This document shows, piece after piece, positions 37,696 to 49,176 of a stretch of 64,000 bases of DNA; position 1 is the first letter of the stretch, and each line of letters opens with the position of its first letter. The DNA lies in assembly GCA_027943245.1 (NCBI GenBank), contig JANDJZ010000158.1, forward strand, positions 1 to 64,000, given 5' to 3'. Below the pieces are notes generated by a model. It saw only the letters and a list, made by a program, of their open reading frames with translations. It had not been told where the DNA came from and searched no databases. The translations under genes and the position numbers were made by a program. The stretch is from Acanthamoeba sp. SK_2022b. Lineage: Eukaryota; Discosea; Longamoebia; Acanthamoebidae.

Positions 37696-38259
37696 GCGGT
37701 GCAGCAAAAGCATGCCAACCTTGATGTTCCGCACAAAAACACCGACAGCCTTGCTGTGATGTGTAGTGTGTTTGTGATGGTTGGTGGCCACGGCACAGGT
37801 AAGGGGACCTGCACACAATGACCAACAGGACCAAGTTGATACTCTTACCCAGATGTATTAGAAACAAGATCCGCTGTGGTGTAGTCGGTAACATTTCTGG
37901 TTTTCACCCAGGCACCCCGGGTTCGATTCCCGGCAGCGGAGTATCTTTTTACCCTGGTAGGAAATGTTGTGTGCCATCATCGTTCTCCTTATTCGAGGGG
38001 TTGACTTTCACTGTTATATGCCCTGGCTCATGGTGACCATTGTGTGATGCACCATTGTGTCCCAGTGTGCCTTTCCCATTGTTCTCTGCATCAATGTGTG
38101 TGACAAAATCATCACATCCCAGAAAATAAACACTCAGTTGAGGGATCCCCTCACCAACAGACAATCATTGTGTGGGTAGTAGGGCTCAATCGGCCCCCAA
38201 AATTTAAGGTGGCGATCGTTAAGGCGGGAAAACGTTGTTTCGTACAAACGAAATCACCG
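37696..38259. other. Intergenic around tRNA-Glu(UUC)
   Basis: Apart from the tRNA I see no gene. The stretch holds the PNKP 3' flank and the 5' flank of the PHD-kinase gene. Confidence 0.4.
37870..37941 (+). tRNA. tRNA-Glu (UUC)
   Basis: Same backbone as the tRNA at 301-372. Anticodon stem ctgg/ccag encloses loop ttttcac, giving anticodon TTC. The acceptor stem tccgctg/cagcgga and T-arm ccggg-ttcgatt-cccgg are identical to the first copy. Discriminator base G. A TTTTT run at 37946-37950 can end transcription. It lies between PNKP and the PHD-kinase gene. Confidence 0.93.
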
Positions 38260-41200
38260 ATGGAGACACAAGACGAAGACGCCACGGGAGGTACCTTCTT
38301 CTTCAAAACCGCACCGATCCATGGAACGACGTTCTAGTTACTTACCTGGCCTTCTTGTTCTGGTTCTTGTTCTTCATGATAGCAGATATCCGTACTGAAG
38401 TTACTTCCTCGCTAGCCTCCACTATGCGGCAATACCATTCAATTGCTATCCTGCACGAGCAACGGTGGACGATGTTGGTCTCGGTCACTGTGCCGTCGTT
38501 CGCGCAATTGCGAGACACGATCATTCGCGAAGTCAGAGGTGACCTTCAGGACTATCACCTGTTTGATCTTCGTTCCGAGCAATTGCTCAATGAGCTGCCC
38601 CAGGAACCGATCCTAGTGCTACGCTTAGACCCTCCACAAGCAACAGGTATCTTCTCACGTTTATTTCCTCTTTGGCCCACCCTTTTACTCGTTTCTGAGA
38701 ATCGTGGAACTCCCTTTTCCAACAAAGCCGGCCTTGCCTTCGACGACATTGTAGCCTCTGTAAGGCCATCCCCAGAAAGCTTTATGCATTTCTGCCGCGA
38801 CCGAGCGAAGACGTACCACGAAGACCAGGCTGTCGCACTGCTGAAGGATTTGGACAGTGTTTCCAAGACCCTACACGATCTCCTTTTGGTTCGTATCTCT
38901 CACAGGCTGCTAAAGTCATGCTGATTCATATCTTACGTATGTCCTCAAAAGGTTTTGCAGTTAGACAAGGCCAAGATCAAAGAGCGGTGGGATGAGCAGT
39001 GCAAAAGGAGCCCCCACTTCAAGGCTGCTGGTGAGTATCTTCTCAGCAGCTTCCCGTACTACGAGGTCGCTCTCCGTGGCTGTGGAGAGCTGATGTGGGC
39101 GGCCCACTTCCATGGCATTCTGAGCCTCGGTGGACACTTTCCAGGCTTAGGCCCGTTCACAATGGATGGGTACAAGAACCAGTCCGCATTGCTCGCCAAC
39201 ATGTGACTAATCCCTCTTTTCTCGTTCACAGAGACGTGGCACTCCAAGGAGCGCGAGCCATCCCCCGAACGACAACCAACGACTGGGTGCGGCCACACAT
39301 GTGCATCGGCGTTCGTGCATCTGGCTCTGCATGGGATGATCTACGTGCCGGGAAGGCGATTCTCCCGCTAGACATAGTGGAGTTTAAGCAGGACAAAGCC
39401 GATCCCGAAGAAGGCTGGTGCGAACCTCTTCCTTGTTGAAGATATACCTGGAACCACGCAGTTTCTATAACACATCACCTTTTTGTCGGAGGGCGATTAT
39501 AGGTATCGTTTGCTCTACGCAGCGATCGTTTGTACTTTCCACCAGCTCGATCTCCTCGACGCCGTGCGTGAGGAATTCCCCCTTCCAACATTCTCCGCCG
39601 CCATCCCTCTCGCGCTGGCCACACGAGTGCATGGGGGCTGTTTCCGCATGGCCTGCGTATGGCACGTCCGTGGCCAAGGCCTTCACGTAGGAGTACTGTT
39701 CGACCGTCGGATCAGCAGCGCGACCGACCTGAAGCGGTGCTTTCTGCTTCGCCACGAGGCTATCAACGTCGCCATCAGGTTCGGCACAATGGTTCACGGC
39801 TTCGATCTCCGCAATCGGCGAGGTCCACGTGCCGACGCCTGGTGGAGTAAGTACTGCGTCTGCCAAAAAGCTGATGACGGCGAACGCTACGTGCTCTGTT
39901 CGGAATGCCAGAATTGGTTTCATCCCAAGTGCGTTGGTCTCGACACCAACAGCATTCCTCGTGGTAGCACTCGCTGGTATTGCCGGAAGCATAGGCGCTC
40001 CGGCAAGCTCGAGCTCCTGAAAGCTGAAGCCGAGCCTAAGGAAGATCGTGGACCGCGAGACGGAGCCTGTGGGCAAACAATCACGGCGGGGTCTGCCTCG
40101 TCGACGCTGAAGCCTGTCCATCGGCTGTTCAAGGTTCATCAGCGGCATCACAACTTTGCTTTTGTCTTACACGCCTGCTGGGATCTCTCTCTCTCTCTAT
40201 CTCTCTTTCGCTGGCGCGTGCACGCAGAACTCCAAGAGCGAGATCTGGCTGTGCCATAGAGCAGCCACGACCATGAGCGAGCACGAAGAGGTCGTTGTGA
40301 AGATGGTCGAGTCGTGGAAACACGCCAGTGAGGAAGCGCGTATGCTCAGAAAACTTCGCCACGTGCCGCACGTGGCGCAGCTTCTGGAGGTGATCGACTG
40401 CACCTTACCCGACAGCACGATATGTTCGGGCCTCGTGATGCCCTACTACCCCCTTTCTGCCGCCGACGATCGTGATCATGGTATGCGACGGTGACGTTCA
40501 TGTGCACAATTTGTCATTTAAGATTATGCATGTGAATGGGGTGCACCGTACAGGCATCAGTTCAGCGCAGCTGGGGTCAGATCTTACATTTTCACGATAC
40601 GCACGGCAACTACTCGAGGCACGCGAACACACATCCTCCGTGCCTCAAAGAAGAGAAGCATCAGGATTGGCAACACCTTATTAACTCCACCACGGTTGGC
40701 GACACTAACCCAGGCACTGCGTGGTGTACACGAGCGCGGGATCGTTCACCGGGACATCTCTCATGCCAATGTGGTGTTCACCGCCGGCACCCGAGAGGCT
40801 GGAGGAGGAGGAGTGCACGGCACGACCATTCTGCTAGACTTTGACCTGGCGACGGACGAAGGCGCGGTGCGTGGGACTAGGCAAGATCCCTGGGGAACGA
40901 GGGGCTATGTTGCGCCCGAGACGCTCCAGTTCGGCCAGGTCAGCCACAAGAGTGACATGTGGAGCGCTGGCGCTCTTCTCGCATTTCAGGTACGGTTAAA
41001 ATGCCGCTCTCCTACGCTCCCCGCGCCTGCGCGGTGCGTTTGAGTGCACGACAGTTCTGCACTTATCACTCACCACCACCACCACCACCACCACCACCAC
41101 CACCACCACCACCACCACCACCACCACCACCACCACCACCACCACCATTGTGTCGGTCATCATCGCTGATTGCCACTCCAGATGCTTGGGGTGTGGCCCA

Positions 41201-41510
41201 AGAGCGATGTGGAGACCCAGACAGTGGCGCGAATGAGCCTCGCCGAAGTCACAGCGTGGGTGCAGCAGCTGGACCCGACCAGGAGGTACGTGCCTTTGTC
41301 GTGTGTTGACGATATATCGACTCTGAGCACCGCCCACCACAAACAAGGTGGTGGAAATCGGTTCCGACGCCCTACCTGTCGGAGGGGCGCTGGACGTTGG
41401 TGCGAGGCATGCTGAACTTTGATCCGGAGGCTCGCCTCGACGCGACATCTGCTCTCCGCCAGTTTAACGCCTGCTGGTCTCGTGCCACCACACCCACGCC
41501 CCAGCAGTAA
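38260..41510 (+). CDS. PHD finger / protein kinase fusion, with unknown N-terminal region
   Basis: Exon 1 is probably 38260-38290 (ATG), joining in phase at 38386. The N-terminal 400 or so residues are not recognised; the segment MLVSVTVPSFAQLRDTI through LRLDPP could be a ubiquitin-like fold (weak). A PHD finger follows at about 39846-40000: CVCQKADDGERYVLC, C-x2-C-x4-H-x2-C, then YCRKH. An intron at about 40135-40227, phase 0, joins it to a kinase domain: VVVKM lysine, HRDISHAN catalytic loop, DFDLA in place of DFG, and GTRGYVAPE. The Gly-rich loop is not visible. The kinase ends DPEARLDATSAL. PHD fingers usually read histone H3 tails, so a chromatin-directed kinase is a possibility (inference). 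Middle exons are uncertain. Confidence 0.72.
41069..41147 (+). repeat. (CCA)n microsatellite in kinase intron
   Basis: About 26 uninterrupted CAC/CCA triplets in an intron of the PHD-kinase gene, 30-odd bases before the acceptor at 41181-41182. Confidence 0.9.
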
Positions 41511-42009
41511 CGCGGAGACTGTTGCTCGCCTGCGTTGATTTGGGCTGGCAACATCCCCATAACCCAATGCCCCTTTGCCCACCAGTGGCGCCCTCCTCAC
41601 TGCCACCGAGAAGGGTCTCTCTTTGGATACCGTCGTCCCTCTGGGCGGTGATAGCCCCGACTGGTAGGTAATGATGTGAAACGACACCCGCATCAAGGAT
41701 CTGAATAGCGCCATCGCCCAACAAGCTCCCTGCCACATGGCCTACAATGAGGGCAACAACGTCTCGCTGGCCGAATTCATGTACAACCAAGCAAACAAAC
41801 TGGTACATGGCCAGATCACGATCATGACGGCGATTCACCAACGGCACCGATTTGGATTCAGACCAACAACGTGTGCATTCACCACGCCCTCGCCCCACTC
41901 TTCCGCTTACCGAGCCTTGCAGGCGGCAGATAGCGTGTACTTTGTGCCGTTGGACGTGCACAAGTCCTACAACCAACACTCCAAGAAGACTTAACAGTCA
42001 ATGGTACGG
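41511..42009. other. Convergent intergenic stretch with gene-like fragments
   Basis: Lies between two convergent genes. An open frame at 41737-41994 (MAYNEGNNVSLAEFMYNQ) looks protein-like and may continue upstream through a short splice to a segment reading LLTATEKGLSLDTVV, but I cannot join them convincingly or name a family. It may be a gene remnant. Confidence 0.25.
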
Positions 42010-42939
42010 CTAATGCCTCTCCTTCTGCTTGTCCTTGACCTGCTCCTCCTCTTGTTGAGTCTCAGTTTGGCCTTGGTGAGCACCTTGTGCCAGCTGCTCA
42101 TCATTTGCGAGCTCTGTGGTGGTCACCTGCAATATCACCCAGTTAGCAAGCAAGAGTTGTTACCACCTCTCAGAAGCTTGTGGCATCCATGGTGGGGCTT
42201 TGGAGAGCAAGGATACCTTGACAATGAGCTGTGCAAGGGAGCACAGCTTGGTAAAGGCTAGAACAGTCAACTTGATTGCCTTGTGAGCGTTAGACATCAC
42301 CAGCACTCCCATTTGCGCCTCTGTGAGCATGATAACACGGTATATGATAAGCCTACTGCAGGTGTTGTGGGAAGGGAGCTCGTACGTCCGACCAATGTTG
42401 AGGTGGCAGCCACAACGGTCTGCAGCTGCACCTTGATGTCTTCATTGAGGGGGAGGAGCGGAATCACCTGCCCCAGCATGTGGCACAGAGTATTCTTCCC
42501 TCCGAGCACCCAACCAGCAGTCAACTCATGAGACCACTCGGATGGTTACCATCACGATTATTGAGCAGGAGAGAACAAATACCAAGTGGCTCACCGCCCT
42601 TGTGATCGCTGGCAACCACGCGTTGGGCACAGCATCAAGTCCTTTCTTCAGCGCTTGCACAGCAGGCAGGATGTCAAGAAGCACTGAACTCAGCTTTGAG
42701 GCCAATCCCTAAATGTGACGAAGAGCAAAGAAAGCGGTCGTGAAAGAACGAAATGAGTTGTGCGAGGGGGGGGGACAAACGTTGAGTTTGCATTGGACGC
42801 TTGGTGGCAGAAGTGGGAGGAGCCGTTCCAAACTGTTGGCGAGGGAGATCAAGTGTGGATCGTCCCTGGGGTTTTGCAGTGCTGCCAAGCGGTCAATAGC
42901 TTGTTCAACTTGCACCTCGTGTTCCTGTGGCTGCTCCAT
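42010..42939 (-). CDS. Small five-exon protein of unknown function
   Basis: Not recognised. Five exons, 42939-42781, 42708-42595, 42524-42393, 42318-42217 and 42126-42010, are each a multiple of three and join in phase 0 at GT-AG sites, giving 207 residues. That regularity is the main reason to call it a gene. It starts with ATG (MEQPQEHEVQVEQ). The sequence is helical and Leu/Val-rich (LANSLERLLPLLPPS, AVQALKKGLDAVPN, LGQVIPLLPLNED, VLAFTKLCSLAQLIVK) and ends in a Gln/Glu/Lys tail. It could be an alpha-helical bundle or bind a membrane; no clear transmembrane segment. It is divergent from the LRR-AAA gene, 109 bp between start codons. Confidence 0.55.
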
Positions 42940-43048
42940 CGCTTGATTTTGCACTTCGCAGCTACGCAAGGCAAGCTAGGTGCATTTCTTTCTTTCTGCT
43001 GGCTAATTAATTTCCCCTCCGTCAAAACCTCAGCCCTCATTCCCGCGG
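42940..43048. promoter_or_regulatory. Short divergent promoter region
   Basis: 109 bp between the divergent ATGs of the small unknown gene and the LRR-AAA gene. Contains a TTTCTTTCTTTCT tract and taattaatt. No motif can be named with confidence. Confidence 0.4.
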
Positions 43049-46000
43049 ATGCAAGCTGATGAAGTTAGTATTGATTCAAAGGAGCGCCCAATGTACGATT
43101 TGGCTTATTTCTTTGGCTCCGTGTTTGGAACGGTACTAACGACGGGAAGCTTTTTTATGCAGTCCAACGGCGAGGGACGCCCAGCAAGCTTATCTAACCC
43201 CCCAAGAGGTCATAGTCTCATTGCCCAGTGATAACGCGCAATCAACGGACGTTTTTGCAAGCCTGCTCGCTGCCTTACCGACGTCCCTAACCGCCCTATC
43301 CCTTGCCGGCGTACCTACCCCTTCTCAACCTATTTACGCCTCTGGAAGTACAAACAATGCAGGGTCGTTTTGTTGTGTGTTGGCAGAATGGACTGGATCA
43401 CTCCATGTTCGATCCTCTCAGCTCTTTCCTTCAAACACGACCGGCACTCACCGCACTCGACCTCAGCGGAAACCACTACTGCTTCCTGACCAAGGTCATT
43501 GGGATGACGAGAATTAAAGCCACCCTTCAGAAACTTTGCTTGCGTGAGGTACCATAACCCTTCCTATCCGCCGGGCATGGATATGCAGGCAGAACTTACA
43601 GCTGGGGTTCGCACCTTGTGTTGCTGCAGATCCGTCCTCAACTGCATGTGTCGGATATTGTCCGTGCATTGGCAAGAGCACGGAAGAGTTCGTCTCTCAC
43701 ACACCTCGACCTTCGCGAAAACGAGATTACAGGAGACACCCTTTTTTGCTTGGCAAGCCTGCTTAAGCGGTGCTCCAAACTCCAAGTGCTGCAGCTGAGC
43801 GGTCTAGCTGTCTCAAACGAAGTGGCTCCTTTGATGGCCCTCATTCTGAAGACGACCTCTTTAACGTCCCTTTGTGTCACGGTACCTTTCTCTCTTGTGC
43901 ACAGTCTCGCCTGCCTTTGCTGACGAATTACACTGGACAGACTGTATCGAGAGAGGACGCAACGCGTATAGTGGAGCAAGCAACGACGCTCAAATCACTG
44001 GAACTGCGCGGCGAGTGGATAGGATGCGGAGACGCTACATTGCTGGAATGCTTTAGCACTGCCCTTTCGGTATGTATCCATTTCTGTATCAGGCACCAGT
44101 GACCATCCGCTCATTCGTTTATGTCATTCAGCATCACCAAGTGGCGAAGGTGCAAGAGGTACTGAAGTTGGGGCTTGCTCTGCAGTTAAACACCTCGCTC
44201 ACCACCTTAGCCTTGAATGACTCCAAAGTTGAGCGCAAAATTAATCTGGTTCGTTTTGTCAGTCCTACTGATCAGCACTCAATCACAACACAGCGTAATT
44301 AACCAGTGCCCCTCTTTTGTACAGCTGGGATGCAGAGATGGCCTTGTGGCTTCTTTCCTGACCGTACCCTTGCCAAAAGCTAGATTTATTGACGCTCTCG
44401 GTAAGCACCGTATGTTTTTTAATCCGGTTGAGAGTGTTGCTGATCAGTCAGTATAACAAGGTTTGTCATCAAGTCAGCTCAGCCACATTGTTGATCAATG
44501 CAACACCAGATCAGAGTTGGTCATTCAGGCTGAGAGGCTCCCCGATCTGTGGAGCACATTCCGGATGATTAACCGCTTTGCGCATCAAGTCACTAAGGTG
44601 ATGGTGATCACTGGCAACACATTCAACAAATCCTCCGAGGTTTACAACCAAGCCATCTGTATGTCATCCACCCTCTTATCCTTGTTGGTATACTCACCTC
44701 ACTCATAAATTATCAAGGGAGGGGGTCGATTATGAAGCCACGGGGTTTGATGGTGTGGCAGACCCTCGAGAAGCTCAGCATCACAAACAATGCTGGGCTC
44801 GCTGCACCTCTTCTTGGCATCATATCACACATGCCCAACCTACAATATCTTGACCTCAGCAATAATGCTCTGGCAGATGTGAGCTATTTCTACCTGCCAA
44901 AGCTCACTCACCTTTGTCTGTCAGGCAACCAAATCCGGCAGCTGCCAGCAAACAATAACACAAAATACTCCTACATGTTGCCTGCCCTGACAACCCTTGA
45001 CCTGAGCAACAACATGATCACATATGTGAGTCCAGCAGCTCTCGAAGGTACCATCTTCTTTGTGATAGTCAAGGAGAATGTTTTCACTCCCCCAATCCCA
45101 GTGGTTACTGACCCACTGGCCTCAGGACTAGAACTTGTTACACTGCACCTTAACAACAATCTCATCCAAACTCTGTCAGCTGAGCCATGGTCTAATGGCC
45201 TCAGGCATAGTCTCACCCAACTGGATCTTTCATGCAATCTGGTACATTTCTCCCTTCCTGTTGTGCAAGCCTCACCACTCATAAAAACTTGGTCACGCAG
45301 TTCATGTTGGCAAAGGGGAAAGGCCTCCAGCCTGACTGTTTCCGCCCTTTGATCTCTCTCAAGAGGCTTCTCCTTTGGTACACCACCATATTTGCAATTC
45401 TCTTTGAGTCAAGAGCTGTGCCATTAACTGTCTCTTCCCATTCAGCACACATGGAAAGAAACTCGATAACTTGGGAATTAGTCCCCATTGTACCTATGGC
45501 TGTGTGTGCGTTCCCCAATGCAGCCGCACCCCCGTGAGATACCCTCAAGCGAATATCAAGTACACTGCATCCAACCCTCCCTCAAGATTTGAACTATGCT
45601 GACGTTTGTTGGTAATGCACTTATTGGCCAGTCTGTGTGGGCAGCCAGTGCATTATATGCCGCCGGGAGAAGAACTCGCAGTCGAGTTAGACATATCCTT
45701 AACGCGGATTCGTCTGCAAGCGCTGCGGCGCTGTGGAAGACTGGAGATATTGCACGCAAGCTATCTCCAACTCCATCAAGTCCAGATTCCCGAAGCAGTG
45801 CGCCCTTCTCACCGCCATTTGTGAATCAAGTACATCGCATGTTCTCATGAGATGCTTAACACTTTTTTGGGGCCTCGCGTATAGGTGGGGCGAATGCTCC
45901 GTGTCCTCGACCTCAGCTACAACCAACTCACCAAGATTACAGGCCGGTGGGATCTTCCTGTCCTGGAGATCCTCAACCTGAGCCACAACGGCCTCAAGGC

Positions 46001-49000
46001 GATCTACCCCGGCGCCTTCTCCTGTCTCGTTCGACTGCACCGACTCTTGCTCAGCCATAACGCCATTGGCGACAGCGAGGCCAGGGGATTCCGCCAGCTC
46101 TTCGCCACATGCACTGCCCTACAGGAGCTCGACCTCTCGCACAACCGGTTTTCATGGGTGGGCCGAAAAGTGATGGGCGAAGGACCGGTCAAGTCGCTGC
46201 GGAAGCTGGTGCTGGCCAACAACAGGATTACGGCGATTGAGGCCCACATGTGCGAAGGGCTTGAGCAGCTCACCGATCTCGATCTGAGCAATAACGGCCT
46301 TCTGTCGATCGACGCCAGCGCTCTGTTCCAGGTGGAAAGCTCTCTGGAGCGGCTCGATCTATCGTTCAACCTACTTGAAGAGCTTCCCGTTGGTAACCCC
46401 CCTGCGCACGTGCCCTCGTTGCCACCGTGCACATTCCTCACCTTGATCCTCGCGTGTTGTTATGCGGGGAATTGTGCAGGCTGGTCCAACATGATGACCA
46501 GTCTAAAAACGCTGGACCTGAGCTGGAATCGGTTTGATCGATTTCCTTTTGATGTGCTAGGAATGGTACGCTAAGTCACGCACCGCACGCGTTTGTGTGC
46601 GTTTCGCTTTTGCTGCCCATTGGCTCACAAAGAACAACACGTTGCAGTCAATCTTGACGAGACTCCGACTCGAGGGCAACCGTATTCCAACCTCACATAT
46701 TGGCCTAGCCTTAAGCAGCTGGCGGCATGCGGCAGATTACACGTTCAGCCTCACACCCCAGCTGGTCCAAGGGAAGCAGATTCACAAAGGCCTTATTGCG
46801 TTGTGTCGAGGCAAGACCGAGTACTTGAAGACTTCGGGAGCACTTCAAATGCCTTGTGAGGTCGCTGTGCCCTTGCCTCATATCTCATCGCGTGCGTGTG
46901 GTGTCTTGCCACTGACGGTACCTCCTGAGCCTTGATTATCCTTTGATGCGCAGCTTCTGACGCCCTTCATCTTTATTCACGTGGGTCCAGGACCAACCGA
47001 ACAGCAGCATAGAGGACGCAGTCTTCGACATTTGGAAAGCATCCTGCTACTTGACCTTCTCGCGCACAATCACATATGTCCTTACCAACAGTAACGGTCG
47101 CTTCAACCGCAATGCTAAAGAGTACTTCATCCGCTCGCCATGGGAGAAACATCTCACAGCAGGCCAGGACACAGCTGGTACCCCTTGCTACGTGTGTGCA
47201 TGCTCCCTTGCGCATTCCGTAGCTATTTTGCGAACTGGTCCCCTCCTGCTCACCCTTTCCGTATGTCTTTGAAATGGCCACCATGGCATGGTGGCTGATG
47301 CCAGATCCGCTGTGGAAGATGCTCGATGCTGAACTCGCGGACATTGTTGGAATGGACAAGATCAAGGAGAAGCTCAGGGCTATCGCCTGCGTTCTCAGCG
47401 TGCACTACGATCAGCGAACCTCCTCAGGCGATACCCAGCAAGCTCGCAACCCGCCGCACAAGATGCATATCCTGCTGCAGGGCAACCCCGGCACCGGCAA
47501 GACCACAATTGCGCGCCTGATGGGCAAGATCTTCTTTCACCTGAATATCACCCGTATGCGCCCGCCCACCCTCTGTGTGCATCACCACTCTCCTGTTGTG
47601 TGACTGATTATAAACCGATTGCATGCTGGTGAAGAGCGCGAGAATGTGGTGGAGGTGCAGGCGCCGCAGCTTGTATCCAGCTATGTGAACGGTACTGCCG
47701 AGAAGACCAAGAAGGAGATCGATGCAGCACGCGGCGGAGTGCTCTTCATCGACGAAGCCTACCGTCTATCGCCAACTGCCGGATCCCAACACGACCACGG
47801 CAGAGAGTGTGCCCCCCGCTAGACCGAGTGCTTCCCTTCGTGAACAAACTAAGTCTGCTTTTTTTGTACCGTGACATACAATCTCCTCATGGCGGTCAGG
47901 GCCATTGACACGATCATGGAGCACATGAGCGGCGACAACAGCAACGCGGAAAGCGCGGCCAACGTGACGTTCATCTTTGCTGGCTACAAATCAGAAATGG
48001 CCAAGTTCAAGGTTTCCGCCACCTCTTGCCTTCTGCTCCTGTCGCCGCGGCCCATTGAAGGTCATGCCGGCACCAAAACGTTTGCATCAGAAAACGAACC
48101 CAGGAATGTTCAGCCGCATCGCCTACACCTTTGATCTGCCGGACTACAGCCCCTTGGAGCTGGCCCTCATCTTCGAAAATTACCTCGATCGGCACGGTTG
48201 GTCGATGAGCAAGCCGTCGAGCCGTGCAGAGGAGGATGCGCAAAATGCGAATATTGCCGAGGTATTCGCGCAGGTGCCCCTTACCATGCGCAAGCATATC
48301 AACGGTGCTCCCTCTCTACTTTCTGAACCTTTGTGGTAGCAAGTGTAGGCAGCAAGTGCTGACTCTCGCTCTCTGTGACGACGCAGGGCGGCTCGTTGGT
48401 CATCTCTTTCGTGTGGCGCAAGAATGGCAAGCCCACCGCTGGACAGAGGAAAGGTCCATACGCCTTTCTTTGTTCTTACTTCTTACAAAAGCGATACGGA
48501 CGTGGAGGTGCTAATGTGTAACTATCGACTAGGGCCTGGCATCAGAGAGAGTGCAAAGGAAAAGGGATGTGTCAGAAATGCGAAAGCGTCACGGATGGTC
48601 GGCGGGCGTTTACGCTGGAAGATCTGCAGCAGGGCATGAATGAATGGCTCGAGATGAACGAGGCAGACATCGCCGGCGACAGCAAGGAGATAGAAGAGGA
48701 TGCGCGAGAAGAAAAGGAACGAATGAGAAAAGAAGAGAAGGGCAAGGAGAAGGCATCGCCGGTGTCCCGCGGCAACACACCGCCCGGCCAATTATTGCGG
48801 CGCAAGCGTACCCGAGGCGATGAGCCAGTGTCCCAGCCCTCTTCCTCTTCATCATCGGTGCTGCACGCTGGCCCTGCCAAGCGACAGAGGGTGGAGGACC
48901 AACATGAGGTCCATGGCTTGGGTGACAACCTCGAGCAAAGCAGCACCGAGCAGAGCGAAGAGGTATCGACCTCGAAGCAGGGGTGGTGGCGGCGCTTCTT

Positions 49001-49013
49001 ACCCTTTTCGTAG
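43049..49013 (+). CDS. Leucine-rich-repeat protein with CbbX/SpoVK-type AAA ATPase
   Basis: Start ATG 43049; exon 1 (43049-43092) joins in phase to a frame leading into repeats. The N-terminal LRRs are ribonuclease-inhibitor-like (SSLTHLDLRENEITGD; 43620-44050). Canonical LRRs follow at 44760-45240 and 45890-46690 (LQYLDLSNNAL, LRVLDLSYNQL, LTDLDLSNNGL). An unknown spacer (VFDIWKASCYLTFSRTI) leads by a phase-1 intron into the AAA domain from 47304: DIVGMDKIKEKL, Walker A GNPGTGKTT, Walker B GGVLFIDEAYRL, FIFAGYKSEM, and NPGMFSRI with the putative Arg finger. After the lid comes a charged Lys/Glu-rich tail ending GWWRRFLPFS. Best reading is one gene of about 1,400-1,500 residues; the LRR-AAA join near 46860-46992 is the weakest point. 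Confidence 0.75.
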
Positions 49014-49176
49014 GATGGCGGATGTCATCATCCTTCATAAACATAATGTTGCAGTAGCATAATCTGTTCAGTTGGCCCACTGCAGCCAACGTCTTCTCCA
49101 TGGTGTCTTCTCAACTATGTCAGAAATCTCCTCCGTTCGCTTTAAGGCTGACATGGCATTTAAAAAACCAACACGG

